In this document: positions 40,076-52,011 of the stretch, in pieces | Numbering within the stretch: the first letter of the stretch is position 1 | How the letters are laid out: each line of letters opens with the position of its first letter | Source: Kosakonia sacchari SP1 | GTDB lineage: Bacteria > Pseudomonadota > Gammaproteobacteria > Enterobacterales > Enterobacteriaceae | DNA: 64,000 bases | Direction of reading: 5' to 3' | Assembly: GCF_000300455.3 (NCBI RefSeq) | Contig: NZ_CP007215.2 | Coordinates: 310,001-374,000 of the forward strand | The notes under the pieces: model-generated | What the model was told of the DNA's origin: nothing | The model's database searches: none | What the model saw: the letters and a program-made list of their open reading frames with translations, nothing else | Made by a program: the position numbers and the translations under genes

Positions 40076-40849
40076 ATGAAGAACATCTGGTGGCAAACCA
40101 AAGGCGAAGGAAATTGTCATCTTGTGCTGCTGCACGGATGGGGGCTGAATGCTCAGGTCTGGGATTGCATTGCACCGGAACTGAGCTCGCACTTTACGCT
40201 GCATGTAGTGGATCTGCCAGGCTATGGCAGAAGCGAAGGGTTTGGCGCACTGGCGCTGCCGCAGATGGCGGATATCGTGTTATCTCACGCGCCACAAAAG
40301 GCGATTTGGTTGGGCTGGAGCCTGGGCGGGTTAGTGGCGAGCCAGATTGCGTTGCAATCACCTGAACGCGTCAGCGCGTTGGTTACGGTGGCCTCATCGC
40401 CCTGTTTTAGCGCACAGGGTGATTGGGCGGGCATCAAGCCTGAAGTGCTGGCTGGTTTTCAGCAGCAATTGAGTGAAGATTTTCAGCGTACTGTTGAGCG
40501 TTTCCTGGCATTGCAGACGCTCGGCACCGAAACCGCAAGACAGGATGCGCGCGAGCTTAAAAACGCGGTGCTGTCGCTTCCGATGCCGCCAACGGAAGTG
40601 CTGAACGGCGGGCTGGAGATTTTAAAAACGGTCGATTTACGCGACGCACTTGGCGGACTGACGCTACCGTTTTTACGTATGTATGGCCGTCTTGATGGGC
40701 TGGTGCCGCGTAAAATTGTGCCATTACTGGATGATATGTGGCCGCAGAGCGAGTCGTTGGTTTTCCCGAAAGCGGCACATGCGCCGTTTGTTTCCCATCC
40801 TGCAGCATTTTGCGAGGCGTTGTTGGCGCTGAAATCCAGGCTCGTTTAA
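40076..40849 (+). CDS. bioH: Pimeloyl-ACP methyl ester carboxylesterase
   Basis: This 257-residue alpha/beta hydrolase removes the methyl ester from pimeloyl-ACP, ending the pimelate stage of biotin synthesis. The catalytic Ser is Ser82 in GWSLGG, with Asp in YGRLDGLVP and His in [10 protein letters not shown]. It lies apart from the bio operon, as in E. coli, and its end overlaps the convergent feoC by 4 bp. Confidence 0.95.
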   Translation: MKNIWWQTKGEGNCHLVLLHGWGLNAQVWDCIAPELSSHFTLHVVDLPGYGRSEGFGALALPQMADIVLSHAPQKAIWLGWSLGGLVASQIALQSPERVSALVTVASSPCFSAQGDWAGIKPEVLAGFQQQLSEDFQRTVERFLALQTLGTETARQDARELKNAVLSLPMPPTEVLNGGLEILKTVDLRDALGGLTLPFLRMYGRLDGLVPRKIVPLLDDMWPQSESLVFPKAAHAPFVSHPAAFCEALLALKSRLV

Positions 40850-41085
40850 CGCAACGCCCACCACTCACGAGAGCAGGCGCTTTTCCCTTCCGGGCACTGC
40901 TTGCAGCTACCGGTTAAGCAACCGGTAGCCTCTTCCTGAATACGCACCGCTTTACCCATGGCTTCCATGCGACCGAGCATGGCGTCGATCATCGCGCGTG
41001 GCGTATGCAACGCGGCGCTCAGTTGTTGAGCCTCCATCCGGCCTTGCAATGCCAACAAATCACGCACTTCAATTAACGACGCCAT
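40846..41085 (-). CDS. feoC: FeoC, ferrous iron transport accessory protein
   Basis: This 79-residue winged-helix protein ends in a Cys-rich stretch, [16 protein letters not shown] (four Cys), proposed to bind an iron-sulfur cluster that signals to FeoB or protects it from proteolysis. It has one residue more than E. coli FeoC. It is the third gene of feoABC, 12 bp after feoB. Confidence 0.93.
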   Translation of the reverse strand: MASLIEVRDLLALQGRMEAQQLSAALHTPRAMIDAMLGRMEAMGKAVRIQEEATGCLTGSCKQCPEGKSACSREWWALR

Positions 41086-41097
41086 CGTTGTTGCTCC

Positions 41098-43416
41098 TTA
41101 GTGACAATCGCCCGCCGGGCTGTCGCAGCAGCTGGCGACAGTTTTACGCGTAGCCAGCAGGCTGACATCCACCCGGCTTCTGGCGCGACGAAGGGCGCTA
41201 ATGACCACCACGTTAAACAGCAGAACCGCCAGAATACAGGTCAGGCTGTAGACCGGGTGCTCGCTGAAGGTCGCCGTCTGGTAAAAGAGCGTGGCGAGCG
41301 AGTAAGCGATATTCAGCCCCCACAGCACCGAGAAACCCATCCAGCCACGGCTGGATTCGCGGGCGATAGCGCCCATCGCGGTGATACACGGTACGTAAAG
41401 CAGCACAAAAATCAGATAGCTGTAAGCGGCTGCCGCACTGCCGAATTTTTCGCTCATCACGCCCATGGTGCCGGTCGCCATTTCGCCGTCGCCTTTGCTG
41501 GCTTCGATTGGGTTAGCCAGTACGCTCAGGCTGAATGTCTCTTTCACGCTTTTCGCCGTATCTTCCAGAGCGGCAATCAGCTCACCCGCCAGGCTGAATT
41601 CCGCTGGGTTAAAGGCTTCCTGCTCAATATTTTCCGCGGTGTAAAGCGAGTTCAGCGTACCGACGACCACCTCTTTCGCCATTGCGCCCGTAACAAGACC
41701 CACGGTGGCTTGCCAGTGGTCGCCATGCACGCCAATCGGCTCCAGCAGCGGGGTAAAGACGCGGCTGACAGAGGCCAGCGCAGATTCATCAATTTTGTGT
41801 ACGGTACGACCATCCAGCGAGAAGCTGTTCATCGCGCTGAGGAAAATGCTGACAATGATAATCACTTTACCCGCGCGGATGACAAAGCCTTTCAGACGCT
41901 GCCAGGTTTGCAGCAACAGGCTTTTCAGATGCGGCACGTGATACACCGGTAGTTCCATCACAAACGGCGATGCTTCGCCGCGCAGCAGCGTATGTTTCAG
42001 CACCAGACCAGTAAGGATCGCCATCACGATACCAATCACATACAGCGAGAAGACGGTGAGCGCTCCCTGCTGACCGAAAAAGGCAGCAGCGAAAACCGCG
42101 AAGATGGCCAGACGCGCGCCGCAGGACATAAACGGCGCCATCATAATGGTGATCAGACGTTCACGCGGCGCGTCTAATGTACGCGCGCCCATCACCGACG
42201 GAACGTTACAGCCAAAGCCGACAATCAGCGGTACGAAAGATTTGCCCGGCAGCCCCAGCGATTGCATCAGGCGGTCCATCACAAACGCGGCGCGTGCCAT
42301 GTAACCGGAATCTTCAAGAAAGGACATAAACAGGTACATCATGCCGAGCTGTGGCACCAGCGGCAGCACGGTATTCACGCCGCCGCCAAGCCCTTGTGCC
42401 AGAAATACGGTCAGCCATTCCGGGAAGTGCAGCGTATAACCCAGCCACTGAATACCATGAATAAATATGGCTACCGAGCCCGCGTCGAAAATCGGCTGGA
42501 ATGCGCCGCCGATGTTAATGGCAAACAGAAACATCAGATACATGACGAACAAAAAGATCGGCAAGCCCAAAAAGCGGTTAATGATGATGCGGTCAACCGC
42601 GGCGGTGAACTGGCTTGGCTCGGCGGTGAGCGTGTTGCTGACGGTATCGCAAATCGCCGCAATCGACTGATAGCGCGCATCAGCAATGTGCAGCGCAGGG
42701 TCGTCCATTTCCGCTCCCAGACGTGCGAGCGAGGCAGCCAGTTGTTGTTCGCTGACGCCAGAGTTGGCGCGGCTGTAAATATCACCTTCGAGCATTTGCA
42801 GGCCCATCCAGCGACGTTGCTGCAACGGCACATCATCGGCCATTTGCTGTGCCAGCGCGTCTGCTTCGCGGGAAAGGGGCTGGGCGTAATGCACCAGTTC
42901 TATGTTGTCGTTGTGTTGGTGACGATCGACAGCCATTTTCAGCGCTTCAATCCCGCGACCACGCGTGGAAACCAGCGGGATCACCGGGCAGCCCAGGCGC
43001 GCGGCAAGGCCGTCGATATCAATGCGGACTTTCTGTTTTTCGGCGATATCCAGCATGTTGAGGGCGATGATGCACGGTACGCCCAGCTCCAGCAATTGCA
43101 GCGTCAGGTAGAGGTTGCGCTCCAGGTTGGATGCATCGACCACGTTAATCACCAGATCGGCATCACCGCTTAAAATGTAGTGGCAGGCGATTTGCTCATC
43201 GAGCGATGTTTGCGCGGAAATGGTGGTGAGCGAATAGGTGCCGGGAAGATCGACAAGCGTCACCTGGTGGTCAGTGGTGTTGAACTGTCCCTCTTTGCGC
43301 TCAACGGTTACGCCGGACCAGTTTCCCACTCGCTGACGCGCGCCGGTGAGCTGATTAAATAACGTTGTCTTGCCAGAATTCGGGTTACCAATTAAGCCAA
43401 TGGTCAATTTTTTCAT
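41098..43416 (-). CDS. feoB: Ferrous iron transporter FeoB
   Basis: This 772-residue GTPase-permease imports Fe2+. G1 is GNPNSGKTT (residues 10-18), followed by G3 DLPGTYSL and G4 NMLD. A guanine dissociation-inhibitor-like region leads into the membrane domain, with two gate motifs and GCNVPSVMGARTLD, and a C-terminal Cys/His tail (CCDSPAGDCH). It is the main iron pump under oxygen limitation and is expressed from the feoA promoter. Confidence 0.97.
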   Translation of the reverse strand: MKKLTIGLIGNPNSGKTTLFNQLTGARQRVGNWSGVTVERKEGQFNTTDHQVTLVDLPGTYSLTTISAQTSLDEQIACHYILSGDADLVINVVDASNLERNLYLTLQLLELGVPCIIALNMLDIAEKQKVRIDIDGLAARLGCPVIPLVSTRGRGIEALKMAVDRHQHNDNIELVHYAQPLSREADALAQQMADDVPLQQRRWMGLQMLEGDIYSRANSGVSEQQLAASLARLGAEMDDPALHIADARYQSIAAICDTVSNTLTAEPSQFTAAVDRIIINRFLGLPIFLFVMYLMFLFAINIGGAFQPIFDAGSVAIFIHGIQWLGYTLHFPEWLTVFLAQGLGGGVNTVLPLVPQLGMMYLFMSFLEDSGYMARAAFVMDRLMQSLGLPGKSFVPLIVGFGCNVPSVMGARTLDAPRERLITIMMAPFMSCGARLAIFAVFAAAFFGQQGALTVFSLYVIGIVMAILTGLVLKHTLLRGEASPFVMELPVYHVPHLKSLLLQTWQRLKGFVIRAGKVIIIVSIFLSAMNSFSLDGRTVHKIDESALASVSRVFTPLLEPIGVHGDHWQATVGLVTGAMAKEVVVGTLNSLYTAENIEQEAFNPAEFSLAGELIAALEDTAKSVKETFSLSVLANPIEASKGDGEMATGTMGVMSEKFGSAAAAYSYLIFVLLYVPCITAMGAIARESSRGWMGFSVLWGLNIAYSLATLFYQTATFSEHPVYSLTCILAVLLFNVVVISALRRARSRVDVSLLATRKTVASCCDSPAGDCH

Positions 43417-43449
43417 TTTTACTTAGCACTCTTTGTAACGACTGGCCGA

Positions 43450-43677
43450 TTAACGAGATACCGCTTCCAGTTCGAGGAACGCGAGATCTTTTTTCCGTAA
43501 CACTAAATTAACGCGGCGGGTTTCAATATGAATAGGGTCACCCAAAGGGGCGACGCGCACCACATTAAAAGAGGAGCCGGGCAACATCCCTAATGACAGG
43601 AGTTTTTGTCGCCAGGCCGGGCTTATTTCTTGAGAGAAACCGGTAATTTTCCACGCGCTGTCAGGAGAGAATTGCAT
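43450..43677 (-). CDS. feoA: FeoA, ferrous iron transport SH3-like protein
   Basis: This 75-residue protein has an SH3-like fold, with [22 protein letters not shown] and VNLVLRKKD typical of FeoA. It is needed for FeoB function through direct contact. It is the first gene of feoABC; FNR- and Fur-like sites precede it. Confidence 0.94.
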   Translation of the reverse strand: MQFSPDSAWKITGFSQEISPAWRQKLLSLGMLPGSSFNVVRVAPLGDPIHIETRRVNLVLRKKDLAFLELEAVSR

Positions 43678-43772
43678 AGAGCCTACTTATTTACGCTGCG
43701 AGCCAAGAGTTATCACGCGCCGTCTGGCGCACTGTTCATCATCGAAGGGGTGGAGAAATAATCTACTGAACC

Positions 43773-43791
43773 AATGATAATGAGAATAGTT
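43773..43791 (-). promoter_or_regulatory. Fur box upstream of feoA
   Basis: aatgataatgagaatagtt contains GATAATGAGAAT, a good left half of the Fur consensus, and is followed by tttttatcat. Fur repression of feoABC in iron sufficiency is established for E. coli. Confidence 0.7.
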
Positions 43792-43850
43792 TTTATCATC
43801 AATCATAAAAATGCGTTTGTCGGGGGCAGAATTGATAATTTGATTCTCTT

Positions 43851-43864
43851 TTGACGTAGCTCAA
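43851..43864 (-). promoter_or_regulatory. FNR site upstream of feoA
   Basis: ttgacgtagctcaa matches the FNR consensus TTGAT-N4-ATCAA except for the two central flanks. It fits anaerobic activation of feoABC, as known in E. coli. Confidence 0.65.
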
Positions 43865-44134
43865 AAATTTGTAGAGTTGTGAATTCCCGCTGCAAAAGGA
43901 AGAAATATTACCGGCAGGTTAAAAAGATAATTTTTATTTTACAAAGTTTATGCGTGTTTAATATTTGTAATATGCACCGCGCAAGAAAAATAACGCAGAT
44001 ACCAATAGCCTAATTAAATATTGGGCGTGATTAGTTAATAATTTTGAATAGTAAATAACAGGCGAAATAACGAGTTAATTGCATTTCTTTCATTAATCGA
44101 CAGTTTTAATTGGGACTTTTTCGAATGTGTTTGC

Positions 44135-44166
44135 AAAAAATACCCCTCCCGGTGAAGGGAGGGGTA
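44135..44166 (-). terminator. Terminator of yhgF
   Basis: A perfect 10-bp stem (tacccctccc / gggaggggta) with loop GGTGAA lies just past the yhgF stop. On the minus strand it is followed by TTTTTT. Confidence 0.85.
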
Positions 44167-44170
44167 AAGA

Positions 44171-46510
44171 TTAACGTTTTTTACCCATTGCCGCAGCGAG
44201 AGCATCCATCATCGCACTGTTGCCGCTCGGCTGGCTGTCGCGACCGCGTGGTGCTTTCGCCGGGCGCGCAGCATTACGATTGCCGTTATCGCGGTTGCTG
44301 CTGTTGCCGTTGCCACGACGAGTACTGGTGTCGCCTGGCTGCTCGTCCAGACGCATGGTCAACGCGATTCGTTTGCGCTGTAAATCCACTTCGAGCACTT
44401 TAACCTTCACGATATCGCCCGCTTTCACCACGGTATGCGGGTCTTCGACGAACTTATCCGCCAGCGATGAAATGTGCACCAGACCATCCTGATGCACGCC
44501 GATATCAACGAAAGCGCCAAAGTTAGTCACGTTGGTTACCGCGCCTTCGAGCACCATGCCCGGCAGCAGGTCATTCATCGTTTCCACGCCTTCGGCGAAA
44601 GTCGCGGTTTTAAACTCAGGACGCGGGTCGCGCCCCGGTTTCTCCAGCTCTTTGATGATGTCAGTCACCGTCGGTACACCGAACTGTGCATCAGTAAAAT
44701 CACTGGCTTTCAGTTTGCGCAGCTCCGCGCTGTTGCCCATCAGATCGCGCAGTGACTGCTCGGTTGCCGCCAGAATACGTTCCACCACCGGGTAGGTTTC
44801 CGGGTGAACGGTGGAGGCGTCCAGCGGGTTGTCACCATGGTTAATACGCAGGAAGCCCGCGCACTGCTCAAAGGCTTTCGGCCCCAGACGGCTCACTTTC
44901 AGCAACTGCTGGCGGTTCAGGAACTGACCGTTCTCATCACGCCAGGCGACAATATTCTGCGCCATCATGCGGGTTAAACCGGCGACGCGCGTTAGCAGTG
45001 GCACAGAGGCAGTATTCAGATCAACGCCGACGGCGTTTACGCAATCCTCGACCACTGCATCCAGTTTGCGCGCCAGTTGCGTCTGGCTGACATCGTGCTG
45101 GTACTGGCCGACACCGATAGATTTCGGATCGATTTTCACCAGTTCCGCCAGCGGATCCTGCAAACGACGAGCAATGGAGACCGCGCCGCGCAGTGAAACA
45201 TCCAGATCCGGGAATTCGAGCGCTGCCAGCTCGGAAGCGGAATAAACCGATGCGCCCGCTTCGCTGACAATCACTTTCTGCGCGGTCACTTTCGGGAACT
45301 GTTTCTGCACATTAAGGTAGAAGCGTTCCGTCTCGCGCGAGGCGGTGCCGTTACCAATCGCCACCAGTTCAACATTGTGTTTTTCGCACAGCGCCGCGAC
45401 GGCTACTGCCGCTTTTGCTGCTTGCCCGGTATGCGGATAGATGGTGTCGGTGGCGACCAGTTTGCCGGTGGCATCCACCACCGCGACTTTCACACCGGTG
45501 CGCAGACCCGGATCGAGACCCATCGTGGCGCGCAGCCCGGCAGGGGCAGCCATCAGCAGATCGTGTAGGTTGCGGGCGAAAACATTGATGGCCTCATCTT
45601 CCGCGCGTTCACGCACGGTACCCATCAGCTCTGTTTCCAGGTGCATCAATACCTTGATTCGCCACGTCCAACTCACCACGCCTTTACGCCAGCTGTCCGC
45701 GGGCGCGTTGTTCAGGCGCAGGCCGAGATGGTCGATAATAATTTGCTCGCAGTGGCTCTCTTTGGGTGGCTCATCAAACTGCGGGTCGGCGTTCAGCGCC
45801 AGTTGCAGCACGCCTTCGTTACGCCCGCGAAACATCGCCAGCGCGCGGTGCGAAGGGACAGTCGAAATCGGTTCGTGGTGATCGAAATAGTCGCGGAATT
45901 TGGCACCTTCGTCCTCTTTACCGCTAACTACGGTGGAGACGAGATGGGCGTTTTTCCACAGATAGTCACGCACTTTTGCCAGCAACGCGGCATCTTCCGC
46001 GAAGCGTTCCATCAGGATATAGCGCGCGCCATCCAGCGCCGCTTTGCTGTCGGCAACACCTTTATCGGCATCGACAAACGTTGCGGCCAGCGTTTCCGGA
46101 TCTTGCGACGGATCATTCCACAGGGAATCTGCCAGCGGTTCCAGCCCGGCTTCAATGGCAATTTGCCCGCGCGTGCGGCGCTTTGGTTTGTACGGTAGGT
46201 AGAGATCTTCAAGCTCGGTTTTGCTCAGCGTACCGTTAATGGCTTTTGCCAGCTCATCGCTGAGTTTGCCCTGTTCGCCAATCGATTTCAGAATCGCCTG
46301 GCGGCGCTCTTCGAGCTCGCGCAGATAACCAAGGCGGGTTTCGAGCTGACGCAATTGCGTGTCGTCCAGACCGCCGGTGACTTCTTTACGATAGCGTGCG
46401 ATAAACGGCACTGTGTTCCCTTCATCAAGCAGGCGAACGGCGGATTCCACCTGTTCGGTTCGTGCCTGAAGTTCACCCGCAATAATGCGGCAGAGCGAAT
46501 CATTCATCAT
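44171..46510 (-). CDS. yhgF: Tex-family RNA-binding transcriptional accessory protein YhgF
   Basis: This 779-residue protein has the Tex layout: an N-terminal helical region ([36 protein letters not shown]), a YqgF-like RNase fold ([16 protein letters not shown]), tandem helix-hairpin-helix segments ([17 protein letters not shown]) and a C-terminal S1 domain ([31 protein letters not shown]). The C-terminus is Arg/Asn/Gly rich, slightly longer than in E. coli. It probably acts in transcription or RNA quality control; the exact role is unsettled. The start at 46510 ([10 protein letters not shown]) is used because it matches the family; seven residues upstream are possible. Confidence 0.94.
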   Translation of the reverse strand: MMNDSLCRIIAGELQARTEQVESAVRLLDEGNTVPFIARYRKEVTGGLDDTQLRQLETRLGYLRELEERRQAILKSIGEQGKLSDELAKAINGTLSKTELEDLYLPYKPKRRTRGQIAIEAGLEPLADSLWNDPSQDPETLAATFVDADKGVADSKAALDGARYILMERFAEDAALLAKVRDYLWKNAHLVSTVVSGKEDEGAKFRDYFDHHEPISTVPSHRALAMFRGRNEGVLQLALNADPQFDEPPKESHCEQIIIDHLGLRLNNAPADSWRKGVVSWTWRIKVLMHLETELMGTVRERAEDEAINVFARNLHDLLMAAPAGLRATMGLDPGLRTGVKVAVVDATGKLVATDTIYPHTGQAAKAAVAVAALCEKHNVELVAIGNGTASRETERFYLNVQKQFPKVTAQKVIVSEAGASVYSASELAALEFPDLDVSLRGAVSIARRLQDPLAELVKIDPKSIGVGQYQHDVSQTQLARKLDAVVEDCVNAVGVDLNTASVPLLTRVAGLTRMMAQNIVAWRDENGQFLNRQQLLKVSRLGPKAFEQCAGFLRINHGDNPLDASTVHPETYPVVERILAATEQSLRDLMGNSAELRKLKASDFTDAQFGVPTVTDIIKELEKPGRDPRPEFKTATFAEGVETMNDLLPGMVLEGAVTNVTNFGAFVDIGVHQDGLVHISSLADKFVEDPHTVVKAGDIVKVKVLEVDLQRKRIALTMRLDEQPGDTSTRRGNGNSSNRDNGNRNAARPAKAPRGRDSQPSGNSAMMDALAAAMGKKR

Positions 46511-46605
46511 GTCATTTAATCTTCTGAACAAAAATCAGGGGATAGTTATACGGACTGGCATCGCAAAATGCCAGCCGTGCAGGGCTTCTCAGACGGTTCT
46601 GGGGG

Positions 46606-47079
46606 CTATTTCACGTATTCAATTTGATTAACGTACCAGGTTGCTTCACCGCCGGGCGTTTGCACTACCGCCACGTCGCCTTCCTCTTTCTTCAGCAGGG
46701 CGCGTGCCATGGGCGAATCGATAGAGATGTAATCTTTGCGGCCAAATATTTCATCATAGCCAACGATGCGAAAACGCAGTGTATCGCCGTCGTCGTTTTC
46801 AATTTCCACCCATGCGCCAAAAAAGACCTTGCCTTCCTGCTGAGGGGAGTAATCAACGATTTTGAGATTTTCCAGACACTTGGTGAGATAGCGCACGCGG
46901 CGGTCTATCTCGCGCAGGCGCTTTTTGTTGTACTGATAATCGGCGTTTTCGCTGCGGTCGCCGAGGCTGGCCGCCCAGGTGACTTTTTTAGTGACTTCCG
47001 GGCGCTCCTGACGCCAGAGAAAATCGAGTTCCTGCTTCAGTTTTTCATAACCTTCGCGGGTAATCAGGGGCGTTTTCAT
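46606..47079 (-). CDS. greB: Transcription elongation factor GreB
   Basis: This 157-residue protein has the N-terminal antiparallel coiled coil (about residues 1-75) with the acidic tip GDRSENADYQY that reaches RNA polymerase's active site and stimulates cleavage of backtracked RNA. The C-terminal FKBP-like domain contains DTLRFRIVGYDE and ISIDSPMARALL. It is divergent from ompR. Confidence 0.96.
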   Translation of the reverse strand: MKTPLITREGYEKLKQELDFLWRQERPEVTKKVTWAASLGDRSENADYQYNKKRLREIDRRVRYLTKCLENLKIVDYSPQQEGKVFFGAWVEIENDDGDTLRFRIVGYDEIFGRKDYISIDSPMARALLKKEEGDVAVVQTPGGEATWYVNQIEYVK

Positions 47080-47306
47080 TCTTGGGCCTTATTTCCGTGA
47101 CGTTCTTGCCTGCACACACTTTACAAACGGGATAGTGTAAGGTGCAGATTAATCATGCTTTCTGTGATGACATATGCATATAAGCTGCTGTTAAATATGC
47201 TTTGTAACAATTTCGACTAGAATGTATACCAGATTTCGCTGGTCGTGAACGCGCACTTTTCTAGAATACGGAAACATTATTGTCGGAACCTTTGGGAGTA
47301 TAAACA

Positions 47307-49375
<2,069 letters not shown>

Positions 49376-50003
49376 AAAACCACCTGCATAGCAGGTGGCA
49401 TTGATAGCGCCCCATAGGGGCGTACTAAGTCCAGACTCTGAGAGCCTTCCCTTCACACCTCTTTTAGTGGAAGTTGGCTCTCTTCAACTTCATGCTTTTC
49501 CTGGTACTTCACGTACTTTCTTATCATTTCTTCGTTTATACCTACGGTATCCACGCAGTAACCCCGTGCCCAGAAGTGATTGCCCCACAACTTATTCTTC
49601 CGTAGATAAGGAAATTTACTGAACAATCGAAGGGCTGTTTTACCCTTTAAGTGACCTATTACATGGGAAATTGAAAGCCGTGGTGGCACTTTTACCAGCA
49701 AATGAACATGATCTATCTGGACATTCAGCTCCACCACTTCTATCCCGAGCTGTTCACTTGAGATCCTTATCTGTTTATAGACCTCTTTGCCAACATTGTT
49801 CCTCAGGATGCGAAATCGGTACTTGGGTGTCCAAACGATATGATATTGACAACACCAGAGCACATGAGATGCTCTCTGGAATCTACTCATGGTTAAATCC
49901 TTATCAGTTATGGGGATAACGGATTCGGATTTTCCCATGAGTAGCATTATTGGCAGAGCCAACTTGTTGCTGACCACCTCCATAGGAGGTGGTGTTCATG
50001 CAA
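49376..50003 (-). mobile_element. IS200/IS605-family insertion sequence (IS200 type)
   Basis: A roughly 630-bp unit between envZ and pckA encodes one transposase and no accessory gene. Both ends carry matching subterminal palindromes, ccacctgc-ata-gcaggtgg (49380-49398) and ccacctcc-ata-ggaggtgg (49974-49992); a third hairpin, cgcccc-ata-ggggcg, is at 49408-49422. No terminal inverted repeat or target duplication is expected for this family. Exact ends are uncertain by several bases. It sits at the terminator region of two convergent genes, a harmless site. Confidence 0.82.
49453..49890 (-). CDS. tnpA: IS200-type Y1 (HUH) transposase TnpA
   Basis: This 145-residue transposase of the Y1_Tnp family begins MSRFQRASHVLWCCQYHIVWTP. 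The HUH motif is IDHVHLLVKVP, and the catalytic Tyr lies in the C-terminal helix NEEMIRKYVKYQEK. HFWARGYCVDTVG is typical of the IS200/IS1004 group. It acts on single-stranded DNA as a dimer. The start at 49890 has AAGGAT at 6-7 nt; reading further upstream to 49983 would include the left-end hairpin. All key residues are present, so it may be active. Confidence 0.9.
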   Translation of the reverse strand: MSRFQRASHVLWCCQYHIVWTPKYRFRILRNNVGKEVYKQIRISSEQLGIEVVELNVQIDHVHLLVKVPPRLSISHVIGHLKGKTALRLFSKFPYLRKNKLWGNHFWARGYCVDTVGINEEMIRKYVKYQEKHEVEESQLPLKEV

Positions 50004-50010
50004 GGATAAA

Positions 50011-50034
50011 AAAACCCGCCATCTGGCGGGTTTT
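50011..50034. terminator. Terminator between the IS and pckA
   Basis: A perfect 10-bp stem (aaaacccgcc / ggcgggtttt) with loop ATCT lies 21 bp past the pckA stop. A and T tracts on both sides suit bidirectional use; it was probably the original envZ-pckA terminator. Confidence 0.85.
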
Positions 50035-50054
50035 GTTTCTCTTGCGTAGCCAAA

Positions 50055-51674
50055 TTACACTTTTGGCCCGGCGCTGACTAACGCGGCGCCGGCAGCGGTA
50101 TCGGTGTACTTCTCGAAGTTTTCAATAAACAACGTTGCCAGCTGCGCAGCTTTCTCCTGCCACTGCTCCGGGGACGCATAGGTATTGCGCGGGTCGAGAA
50201 TGCGCGTATCCACGCCGGGCAGCGAGGTCGGGATTGCCAGGTTGAACATCGGCAGGGTAAAGGTTTCCGCATCGTCCAGCGAGCCATTAAGGATCGCGTC
50301 GATAATCGCCCGCGTGTCCTTGATAGAGATGCGTTTACCGGTGCCGTTCCAGCCAGTATTGACCAGATACGCTTGCGCGCCAGCGGCCTGCATTCTTTTC
50401 ACCAAAACTTCCGCATATTGCGTCGGATGCAGCGATAAAAACGCGGCACCAAAACAGGCAGAGAAAGTTGGTGTCGGCTCGGTGACGCCGCGTTCGGTTC
50501 CGGCAAGTTTAGCGGTAAAACCGGAAAGGAAATGGTACTGCGTCTGGCTGGCGGTCAGGCGCGAAACCGGCGGCAGTACGCCGAAAGCATCCGCTGTCAG
50601 GAAGATAACTTTCGTTGCGTGGCCTGCTTTGGAGACCGGTTTTACGATGTTCTGAATATGGTAAATCGGGTACGACACCCGGGTATTTTCCGTTTTCGAC
50701 GCATCATCATAATCAATGCTGCCATCGGCGCGGACGCTGACATTTTCCAGCAGCGCATCGCGACGGATGGCGTGGAAGATATCCGGTTCAGCCTCTTCCG
50801 AAAGGCGAATGGTTTTGGCGTAGCAACCGCCTTCGAAGTTGAAAACACCGTCATCATCCCAGCCGTGTTCATCGTCGCCAATCAGGCGGCGTTTCGGATC
50901 GGTAGAGAGGGTGGTTTTGCCGGTGCCGGAGAGGCCGAAGAACACGGCAACATCGCCTTTTTCACCGACGTTTGCTGAACAGTGCATCGAGGCGATGCCC
51001 TGTAACGGCAGCAGGTAGTTCATGATTGAGAACATGCCTTTCTTCATCTCGCCGCCGTACCAGGTTCCGCCAATCAACTGGATGCGTTCGGTGAGATTAA
51101 AGGCGACAAAGTTTTCCGAGTTGAGACCTTGTTCTTGCCATTGCGGGTTGGTGCACTTCGCGCCATTCATCACGATAAAGTCCGGCGTAAAGCTTGCCAG
51201 CTCTTCTTCGGTCGGACGAATGAACATGTTCTTCACAAAGTGCGCCTGCCAGGCCACTTCGGTGATAAAACGCACCGAGAGACGCGTGTCCGGGTTTGCG
51301 CCGCAAAACGCGTCAATAATAAACAGACGCTTTCCGGAAAGCTGCCGGGTGACCAGGCCTTTTAAATGTTGCCAGACGTCAGGCGAGATCGGCTTGTTGT
51401 CGTTCTTGCCTTTGCCTTTATCGGACCACCACACGGTATCGCGGGTGGTGTCATCACGCACAATATACTTATCCTTCGGCGAACGGCCGGTAAAAATACC
51501 GGTGTCGACGGCGACAGCACCAGAATTCGTCAGCACACCACGCTCATATCCTTCCAGGTCTGGACGGAGCTCCTCCTGATACAGCGTATCGTAATCGGGG
51601 TTGTAGACGACATCCTGAACATCGTTGATACCATAAGCCTTGAGATCCTGCGGGGTTAAGCTCTTAACGCGCAT
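50055..51674 (-). CDS. pckA: Phosphoenolpyruvate carboxykinase (ATP)
   Basis: This 539-residue enzyme converts oxaloacetate and ATP to phosphoenolpyruvate and CO2, the first step of gluconeogenesis. The P-loop-like kinase-1 motif [11 protein letters not shown] starts at residue 247, the metal-binding kinase-2 segment LIGDDEHGW follows, and [10 protein letters not shown] and NGTGKRI mark substrate sites. A consensus CRP site lies upstream (51793-51808). Confidence 0.97.
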   Translation of the reverse strand: MRVKSLTPQDLKAYGINDVQDVVYNPDYDTLYQEELRPDLEGYERGVLTNSGAVAVDTGIFTGRSPKDKYIVRDDTTRDTVWWSDKGKGKNDNKPISPDVWQHLKGLVTRQLSGKRLFIIDAFCGANPDTRLSVRFITEVAWQAHFVKNMFIRPTEEELASFTPDFIVMNGAKCTNPQWQEQGLNSENFVAFNLTERIQLIGGTWYGGEMKKGMFSIMNYLLPLQGIASMHCSANVGEKGDVAVFFGLSGTGKTTLSTDPKRRLIGDDEHGWDDDGVFNFEGGCYAKTIRLSEEAEPDIFHAIRRDALLENVSVRADGSIDYDDASKTENTRVSYPIYHIQNIVKPVSKAGHATKVIFLTADAFGVLPPVSRLTASQTQYHFLSGFTAKLAGTERGVTEPTPTFSACFGAAFLSLHPTQYAEVLVKRMQAAGAQAYLVNTGWNGTGKRISIKDTRAIIDAILNGSLDDAETFTLPMFNLAIPTSLPGVDTRILDPRNTYASPEQWQEKAAQLATLFIENFEKYTDTAAGAALVSAGPKV

Positions 51675-51792
51675 GTCACTGCTCCTTAGCCAATATATAC
51701 TACCTGAAATTGTAGGGTTGTTTTTTACCCGCTTACCGGGACGAGGCTCATAGATTTACCTAACTCGACAAACCCAGACTGACGGAAAACAC

Positions 51793-51808
51793 TGTGATTG
51801 TGGTCACG
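51793..51808 (-). promoter_or_regulatory. CRP site upstream of pckA
   Basis: TGTGATTGTGGTCACG matches TGTGA-N6-TCACA at nine of ten conserved bases and lies about 120 bp before the start. E. coli pckA is known to be cAMP-CRP dependent. Confidence 0.78.
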
Positions 51809-51974
51809 TAACGAGACGGATTATGGCAAAAATAGTCTCATTTATGGGGTAAATGTTCCAAAAATGGCGTAAGACGACATTTTTAACCGCGGCTTTGTGA
51901 CTGTAATCGCTTTCATGAAAGTAAGTTACGTAACACTTTCATTGGGGATTTTAGCGGAAACGTGACGGGTCATG

Positions 51975-51998
51975 CAAAAGCGCCGCCCGCAGGCGGCG
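51975..51998 (-). terminator. Terminator of hslO
   Basis: Stem cgccgcc / ggcggcg (51981-51987, 51992-51998) with loop CGCA is followed on the minus strand by CTTTTGC. It lies 14 bp past the hslO stop. Confidence 0.75.
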
Positions 51999-52011
51999 TG
52001 AGGAAAGAAAT

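Larger units (their letters stand above)
43678..44140. other. feoA upstream region, AT-rich
   Basis: About 460 bp between feoA and the yhgF terminator. Fur-like (43773-43791) and FNR-like (43851-43864) sequences lie near feoA. The outer part, 43870-44110, is strongly AT-rich and shows no ORF with a credible start or homology. Confidence 0.6.
51675..52011. other. pckA control region
   Basis: This 337-bp gap holds a CRP site (51793-51808), a compact cluster of palindromes (51910-51940) and the hslO terminator (51975-51998). No ORF is supported. Confidence 0.65.

Noticed and set aside
46555..46574. Hairpin ctggcat/atgccag after greB
   Set aside because: The 7-bp stem lacks a T-run on either side; it may matter for mRNA ends but is not a convincing terminator.
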